DNA of 8,094 nt from an uncultured Lachnospiraceae bacterium (GTDB lineage Bacteria; Bacillota; Clostridia; Lachnospirales; Lachnospiraceae). The notes below the pieces were generated by a model, which was given only the letters and a program-made list of their open reading frames with translations, did not search any database and was not told the DNA's origin. Positions 5,312 through 8,094 of this stretch are shown one piece after another. Made by a program: the position numbers and the translations under genes. Location: positions 1-8,094 of the forward strand of contig CAJTPS010000040.1 of NCBI GenBank assembly GCA_910578555.1, given 5' to 3'. Numbering within the stretch: the stretch's first letter is position 1; each line of letters opens with the position of its first letter.

Positions 5312-6907
5312 TTACTCGTCTTCCTCTACTTCAATATCCATATGGATTACCTGGCTTAAGTCTACATAGTTCTGTACAAAAGTATTCCTGTCCGGAACGC
5401 TCTGGATCGTCACCTCGATCTCTTTACCGACGGCCTCCGACAAGATCTGCACAAGTTGTTCTTTATGCCCCTCCTGCTTCAGGAAATAATCCGACGCAAG
5501 CCCGTCTTCCACCACGATCATCAGCGTATTATCCCCGCCGAGGCTTAAGCCAGCGTCTTTCAAATACTGTTTCATCGGCATGGAAGTCTGCCCTACGATC
5601 GCCGCCCACCTGTCGACCACCGCCTGCACGTCCTCAGGAATCGCTTTCGGCAGCGGCAGACGTTCTTTCGGTGAACCAACTACCATCATAGACGCGCCGC
5701 CAACACCTGCCGCCTCGCCGGAATATCCCCCGCCCGCAGGCATGAACGCTATCCCGCTCTCTATCTTTTCCTCCAGTGCTCTGACCCGCTCCGTCACGGA
5801 CTCATAATCGTTCTCCATGTCCGGCCGGCACAGCTTGATCAGTGCGATCTCAATCAGAATGCGTTTCTGTGCCGCATACTTGATCTGTCCTGACAATTCT
5901 GAAAAGATGCGGATATAGCGCATGATCGCATCGACACCCGTCATGTCCGCCTCTTCCCGCAGTCTGGCAAGGTTATCCGATGAAACATCGATCACATCCT
6001 CTATGTTATCAGAAGATTTGACCAGCAGAAGGTTACGCAGATACCACGTGAAATCCGTCACAAACTGGGTAAGTTCCCTTCCCTGCATCACGATCTCCTC
6101 TAAAAGCCCGATACAGCCTGTCACATTCCGCTCCAGCACATGCCTGAACAGCCTGCCGAACACCTCTGTGTCCACCGCACCCAGCACGTCCAGCACTTTA
6201 TCATATGTCAGCTCCTGCCCGAAATGAAATGCAATACACTGATCCAGGAGGCTCAGTGCGTCACGCATGGAACCGTCCGCAGTCTTCGCCACATAGCGAA
6301 GCGCCTTCTCCTCGACCCGAATCTGTTCTGTATCCATCAGTTCCCGCAGCCTGTCAGTGATCGTGTCGATCGTGATCCGTCTGAAATCGTATCTCTGACA
6401 GCGGGACATAATCGTGATCGGTATCTTGTGCACTTCCGTGGTCGCCAAAATAAAGATCACATAGGACGGCGGCTCCTCTAACGTCTTGAGAAGCGCATTG
6501 AAGGCTCCTATAGAAAGCATATGAACCTCATCAATAATGTAAACCTTATACTTGCCTTCCGCCGGAGAATAAGATACCTCATCCACGATCTCACGGATGT
6601 TATCGACGCCGTTATTGGATGCGGCATCAATCTCGATGACGTTCATGCTTGCTCCGGCCGCGATCGCTTTACACGCCGCACACTCCCCGCAAGGGCTTCC
6701 CTCTACGGGATGCTCGCAGTTGACTGCCTTCGCAAAGATCTTGGCGATCGTAGTCTTACCTGTTCCGCGCGTCCCGCAGAACAGGTAAGCATGACCGATT
6801 CGCTCTGTCTTTATTTGATTTCTAAGTGTCGTAACAATATGTTCCTGTCCCTTTACATCCTCGAAACAGTTCGGACGAAACTTACGATATAGCGCTGTAT
6901 AAGACAT
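5312..6907 (-). CDS. dnaX: DNA polymerase III subunit gamma/tau
   Basis: The clamp-loader ATPase subunit that, with delta and delta', opens the beta clamp and places it on primed DNA; tau also ties the polymerases to the helicase. The 531 residues contain Walker A GTRGTGKT (45-52), a zinc module (Cys64, Cys73, Cys76, Cys79), Walker B IIDEVH (124-129), the SRC arginine-finger motif (168-170) and sensor 2 GSMRDALSLLDQ (212-223). The oligomerisation domain spans about 225-365. A Gly-rich linker (390-412) precedes a tau-like C-terminal domain (about 425-505) and an acidic tail. I see no run of A resembling the E. coli slippery site, so a single full-length product is likely. An AGGAGA site precedes the ATG, and the gap to pfkA is 11 nt. 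The scr (SRP) RNA gene found before dnaX in Bacillus is absent here. Confidence 0.97.
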   Translation of the reverse strand: MSYTALYRKFRPNCFEDVKGQEHIVTTLRNQIKTERIGHAYLFCGTRGTGKTTIAKIFAKAVNCEHPVEGSPCGECAACKAIAAGASMNVIEIDAASNNGVDNIREIVDEVSYSPAEGKYKVYIIDEVHMLSIGAFNALLKTLEEPPSYVIFILATTEVHKIPITIMSRCQRYDFRRITIDTITDRLRELMDTEQIRVEEKALRYVAKTADGSMRDALSLLDQCIAFHFGQELTYDKVLDVLGAVDTEVFGRLFRHVLERNVTGCIGLLEEIVMQGRELTQFVTDFTWYLRNLLLVKSSDNIEDVIDVSSDNLARLREEADMTGVDAIMRYIRIFSELSGQIKYAAQKRILIEIALIKLCRPDMENDYESVTERVRALEEKIESGIAFMPAGGGYSGEAAGVGGASMMVVGSPKERLPLPKAIPEDVQAVVDRWAAIVGQTSMPMKQYLKDAGLSLGGDNTLMIVVEDGLASDYFLKQEGHKEQLVQILSEAVGKEIEVTIQSVPDRNTFVQNYVDLSQVIHMDIEVEEDE

Positions 6908-6918
6908 TATTTCTCCTG

Positions 6919-7992
6919 TTAATCACCAAAACTGATACCTACCATCTTCGCTTCCCGTACGATCGTCGCATCCGGCGATACCATCTTCAGTTTGCCCGCC
7001 ACTTCCTCAAGGGGCACTCTGACAATCTCTCTGTTCTTATAACCTACCATAAATCCGTATTCACCCTTCAGGATCAGTTTACCCGCCTCTGCACCCAGTC
7101 TGGTGGCAAACACACGGTCATACGGACAGGGGCTTCCTCCACGCTGGGTATGCCCCGGCACGGTAACTCTCACTTCCTTGCCGCTCTTCTTCTGGATCTG
7201 ATCTGCAATCTCATAAGAGACGGAAGGATACGCGTAATTTTTCATCTTTTCTTTATATTCTTTCTTGGAGAGCTTGGCGTCTGCTTTGGAAATCGCTCCC
7301 TCCGCCACCGCCATGATGGTAAACCTGGAACCTCTCGCCTCGCGCTCGTTGATCGCCTTGATCACTTTATCTATATCATAGGGAATCTCAGGAATCAGAA
7401 TAATATCCGCGCCGCCTGCCATACCGGCATTCAGTGTCAGCCATCCTACCTTATGTCCCATTACCTCCACAATAAAAATCCGCCCGTGGGAAGATGCTGT
7501 TGTATGGATACAGTCAATACAGTCCGTTGCAATGTTTACCGCACTCTGGAAGCCAAATGTCATATCCGTGCCCCACAGATCATTATCAATCGTCTTCGGA
7601 AGCGTAATCACATTAAGTCCTTCCTCACGGAGCAGGTTGGCTGTCTTGTGCGTACCGTTACCACCCAGGATCACCATACAGTCTAACTTCAGCTTATAAT
7701 AATTCTGTTTCATCGCTTCCACTTTATCGAGTCCGTTTTCATCCGGCTCGCGCATCAATTTAAAAGGAGTTCTGGAACTGCCGAGAATCGTACCGCCTTT
7801 CGTCAGGATGCCTGCGAAATCGTGACCTGTCAGCATACGAAAATCACCGTAAATCAATCCCTTATAGCCATCCAGAAAACCGTATATCTCAACATCTTCT
7901 CCGCTGCATGACAGACATTTCACTACGCCGCGCATGGCCGCGTTCAGTGCCTGACAATCTCCACCACTGGTCAACAAACCTATTCTTTTCAT
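6919..7992 (-). CDS. pfkA: 6-phosphofructokinase (mixed ATP/PPi-type clade)
   Basis: Phosphorylates fructose 6-phosphate to the 1,6-bisphosphate, the committing step of glycolysis. From the ATG at 7992 it has 357 residues, longer than the roughly 320 of E. coli or Bacillus PfkA. Motifs: TSGGDCQALNA (8-18) in the nucleotide site, GGNG (110-113), PKTIDND (132-138, with the catalytic Asp pair), VEVMGH (175-180) and PGHTQRGGSPCPYDR (279-293). GGNG carries Asn112 where ATP enzymes have the Mg-binding Asp of GGDG. Lys133 replaces the Gly of classical ATP enzymes (PGTIDND), a PPi-type trait, while Gly113 is the ATP-type residue. The phosphoryl donor cannot be decided from sequence. The start is set by AAGGAGGG six nt upstream; the frame is open further upstream, but those residues do not fit the family. 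It heads the run into dnaX. Confidence 0.92.
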   Translation of the reverse strand: MKRIGLLTSGGDCQALNAAMRGVVKCLSCSGEDVEIYGFLDGYKGLIYGDFRMLTGHDFAGILTKGGTILGSSRTPFKLMREPDENGLDKVEAMKQNYYKLKLDCMVILGGNGTHKTANLLREEGLNVITLPKTIDNDLWGTDMTFGFQSAVNIATDCIDCIHTTASSHGRIFIVEVMGHKVGWLTLNAGMAGGADIILIPEIPYDIDKVIKAINEREARGSRFTIMAVAEGAISKADAKLSKKEYKEKMKNYAYPSVSYEIADQIQKKSGKEVRVTVPGHTQRGGSPCPYDRVFATRLGAEAGKLILKGEYGFMVGYKNREIVRVPLEEVAGKLKMVSPDATIVREAKMVGISFGD

Positions 7993-7998
7993 CGTGAT

Positions 7999-8006
7999 CC
8001 CTCCTT
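7999..8006 (-). promoter_or_regulatory. Strong ribosome binding site fixing the pfkA start
   Basis: AAGGAGGG, near-perfectly complementary to the 16S 3' end, lies 6 nt before the ATG at 7992. The protein then begins MKRIGLLTSGGDC, the canonical phosphofructokinase N-terminus. Confidence 0.85.
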
Positions 8007-8094
8007 GATATTCTGTTACATAAAGCAAGAACTTCCGCGCTGCAAGCAGCCGCTTTGTCATCGGCAGCCGCTTCTTCGCGCTGCACGCTCGCCT
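8007..8094 (-). other. Upstream region of pfkA with short direct repeats
   Basis: No gene can be established here. One minus-strand frame runs from the edge to a TGA near 8060 and could be the last codons of a truncated upstream gene, but too little is visible. A weak promoter candidate is TTGCAG (8045-8040), 17 nt, TATGTA (8022-8017). GCAGCCGCTT occurs twice (8046-8055 and 8064-8073 on the plus strand), as does CGCGCTGCA (8036-8044 and 8077-8085). GCTGC-TT-GCAGC is a small inverted repeat (8039-8050) without a U-tract. Confidence 0.35.
8036..8085. repeat. Two interleaved short direct repeats
   Basis: On the plus strand the pairs are CGCGCTGCA at 8036-8044 and 8077-8085, and GCAGCCGCTT at 8046-8055 and 8064-8073. 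The order is a-b-b-a, with the same orientation for each pair. No protein or RNA is known to me that explains it. It may be a remnant of Ala-rich coding sequence or a local duplication. Confidence 0.4.

Noticed and set aside
5312..6907. Programmed frameshift site in dnaX giving a gamma form
   Set aside because: I found no A-rich slippery heptamer like that of E. coli or a long A run as in Thermus within the gene.
7993..8061. A 23-residue N-terminal extension of PfkA from an ATG at 8061
   Set aside because: The strong AAGGAGGG site and the canonical MKRIGLLTSGGDC start fix translation at 7992; the extra residues have no counterpart in the family.

Overview
The window looks like a chromosomal segment of a Gram-positive Clostridia bacterium, most likely of the family Lachnospiraceae. 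The clues are strong purine-rich Shine-Dalgarno sites, a phosphofructokinase with the GGNGTHKTA and PKTIDND motifs typical of that group, a DUF5711-type membrane protein, and a dnaX-ebfC-recR cluster. The assignment rests on recognised protein patterns, not on a database search. All eight protein genes lie on the minus strand, so the window reads functionally from right to left. I see no mobile element, CRISPR array, tRNA or complete rRNA gene.

Right half, read leftward: pfkA (phosphofructokinase), dnaX (clamp-loader tau/gamma subunit), ebfC (YbaB/EbfC nucleoid-associated protein) and recR (recombination mediator). They are packed with gaps of 11 and 19 nt and a 1-nt stop/start overlap (ebfC/recR), so they probably form one operon. 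A galM-type aldose 1-epimerase follows after 50 nt. Two of these genes serve hexose metabolism and three serve replication and repair.

Left half: a 153-nt intergenic stretch carries an extended -10 promoter and a structured leader. It is followed by three envelope genes: a membrane-anchored LysM protein with a long acidic linker, a DUF5711-like single-pass protein with a probable extracellular beta-propeller, and a short CvpA-family membrane protein. The three together look like a surface module. Its function is unknown, and it is the best candidate here for something not well described.

Left edge: directly after cvpA, still on the minus strand, are two tandem sigma-A promoters with an A/T-rich UP-like stretch between them. 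A small hairpin and a boxA-like antitermination sequence follow. This is the arrangement of a ribosomal RNA operon leader, so a 16S rRNA gene probably begins just beyond position 1. The layout recalls Bacillus subtilis, where dnaX-yaaK-recR-yaaL-bofA is followed by rrnA. Here the genes between recR and the rRNA operon have been replaced.

Three start codons were moved inward from the longest open frame because good ribosome binding sites sit in front of the internal ATGs: pfkA, galM and the LysM gene.
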